Shown: piece by piece, positions 57,540 to 57,864 of the stretch
How the letters are laid out: each line of letters begins with the position of its first letter
Position numbering within the stretch: position 1 is the first letter of the stretch
Source of the DNA: Patescibacteria group bacterium
GTDB lineage: Bacteria > Patescibacteriota > Microgenomatia > UBA1406 > GWC2-37-13
Reading direction: 5' to 3'
DNA: 57,864 bases
NCBI GenBank assembly: GCA_023381015.1
Contig: JAMCTE010000010.1
Location: 1-57,864 of the forward strand
Program-made: the position numbers and the translations under genes
The notes under the pieces: model-generated
What the model saw: only the letters and a program-made list of their open reading frames with translations
Database searches by the model: none
Told to the model about the DNA's origin: nothing

Positions 57540-57864
57540 ATGATAAAACTAAAAAGGGCCTATGAAGCCTGGGACAAAGACGATGGATTCAGAGTGTTAG
57601 TTGACAGGCTATGGCCAAGAGGGATCTCTAAAGAAAAAACCCATTTGGATCTATGGCTCAAAGATGTTGCTCCAAGTACTGAGTTAAGGAGGTGGTTTTC
57701 CCATGATCCGAATAGATGGCAGGAGTTTAAGGAAAGATACCTGAAAGAAATACGGAGAAAGAAAGAACTAATATCCCAACTGGTAAGACTTGAAAAAAAA
57801 CACGAAATTATTACTTTCGTGTACGGAGCCAAGGATAGGAAACATAATAAGCCTAACTTGCCGG
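57540..57864 (+). CDS. DUF488 family protein, C-terminus cut by window edge
   Basis: ATG 57540 opens a frame still open at the window end (108 residues). The DUF488/YeaO pattern is clear: GFRVLVDRLWPRGISKEKTH, LWLKDVAPSTELRRWFSHDP, and ITFVYGAKDRKHN near the end. The family is widespread and uncharacterised. No TATAAT at the usual distance. Confidence 0.85.
   Translation, partial: MIKLKRAYEAWDKDDGFRVLVDRLWPRGISKEKTHLDLWLKDVAPSTELRRWFSHDPNRWQEFKERYLKEIRRKKELISQLVRLEKKHEIITFVYGAKDRKHNKPNLP

Overview
ORGANISM. The window looks like a chromosome segment from a small-genome bacterium of the Candidate Phyla Radiation (Patescibacteria), most likely Microgenomates-like. The reasons are many short proteins of unknown function, Pro/Thr-rich surface proteins, a DUF5667 lipoprotein-like protein, VirB2-like pilins beside comM, no biosynthetic operons other than a serine/phosphoserine one, and a B12-dependent ribonucleotide reductase. 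The lineage is inferred from gene content; no rRNA is present.

LAYOUT. (1) Bases 1 to about 10,960 are an AT-rich accessory island. It holds a large serine recombinase running off the left edge, small unknown genes, an XRE regulator with a DUF6602 nuclease-like protein, a Cys-rich secreted protein, a solo GIY-YIG nuclease behind a palindromic repeat, a HEPN protein paired with a membrane protein, and a terminase-small-subunit-like protein. (2) Bases 10,974 to about 54,066 are GC-richer core chromosome. From left to right: a surface-glycan type cluster (PP-loop enzyme, SGNH hydrolases, DUF5989); mscL; a serC-like/serA/serK-like operon; endonuclease Q and an O-antigen-ligase-like protein; HU, thiL and RNase Y; recA-recX; a UbiA-type prenyltransferase and a phosphosugar isomerase; a cobalamin riboswitch in front of an unknown zinc-ribbon protein; three alpha/beta hydrolases; a cytidine-deaminase-fold protein; comF; nrdR-nrdJ-adenosyltransferase-DUF4430-membrane protein (a cobalamin-use cluster); thioredoxin; comM; a glycosyltransferase; a tRNA(CAU) split by a group I intron; YqeY; a DEDD-type exonuclease; a pterin dehydratase; and tRNA-Asn. 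(3) Bases 54,067 to the right edge are a second AT-rich island that begins exactly at the 3' end of tRNA-Asn. It contains a serine-recombinase 3' remnant whose last codons lie in the tRNA, then a SIR2-like protein with two partner genes, an unknown gene and a partial DUF488 gene.

HOW THE GENES FIT TOGETHER. The core part combines DNA maintenance (recA, recX, HU, EndoQ, comF, comM), RNA turnover (RNase Y), envelope glycan assembly, and B12-dependent deoxynucleotide synthesis, with cobalamin adenosylation and a putative uptake protein. The islands carry recombinases and several genes of families known from antiphage or selfish systems. The best candidates for something undescribed are: the SIR2/membrane/small-protein locus; the XRE-DUF6602 and HEPN-membrane pairs; a REP-like element that occurs both upstream of the GIY-YIG gene and inside the cobalamin riboswitch; and a 20-bp perfect inverted repeat bracketing the nrdR start codon.

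EXPRESSION STYLE. More than twenty genes have a TATAAT-like hexamer ending 6 to 9 bases (mostly exactly 6 or 8) before the start codon, suggesting widespread leaderless transcripts. A few genes (HU, the O-antigen-ligase-like gene, the HEPN gene) instead have clear Shine-Dalgarno sites. I used this spacing to choose several starts.
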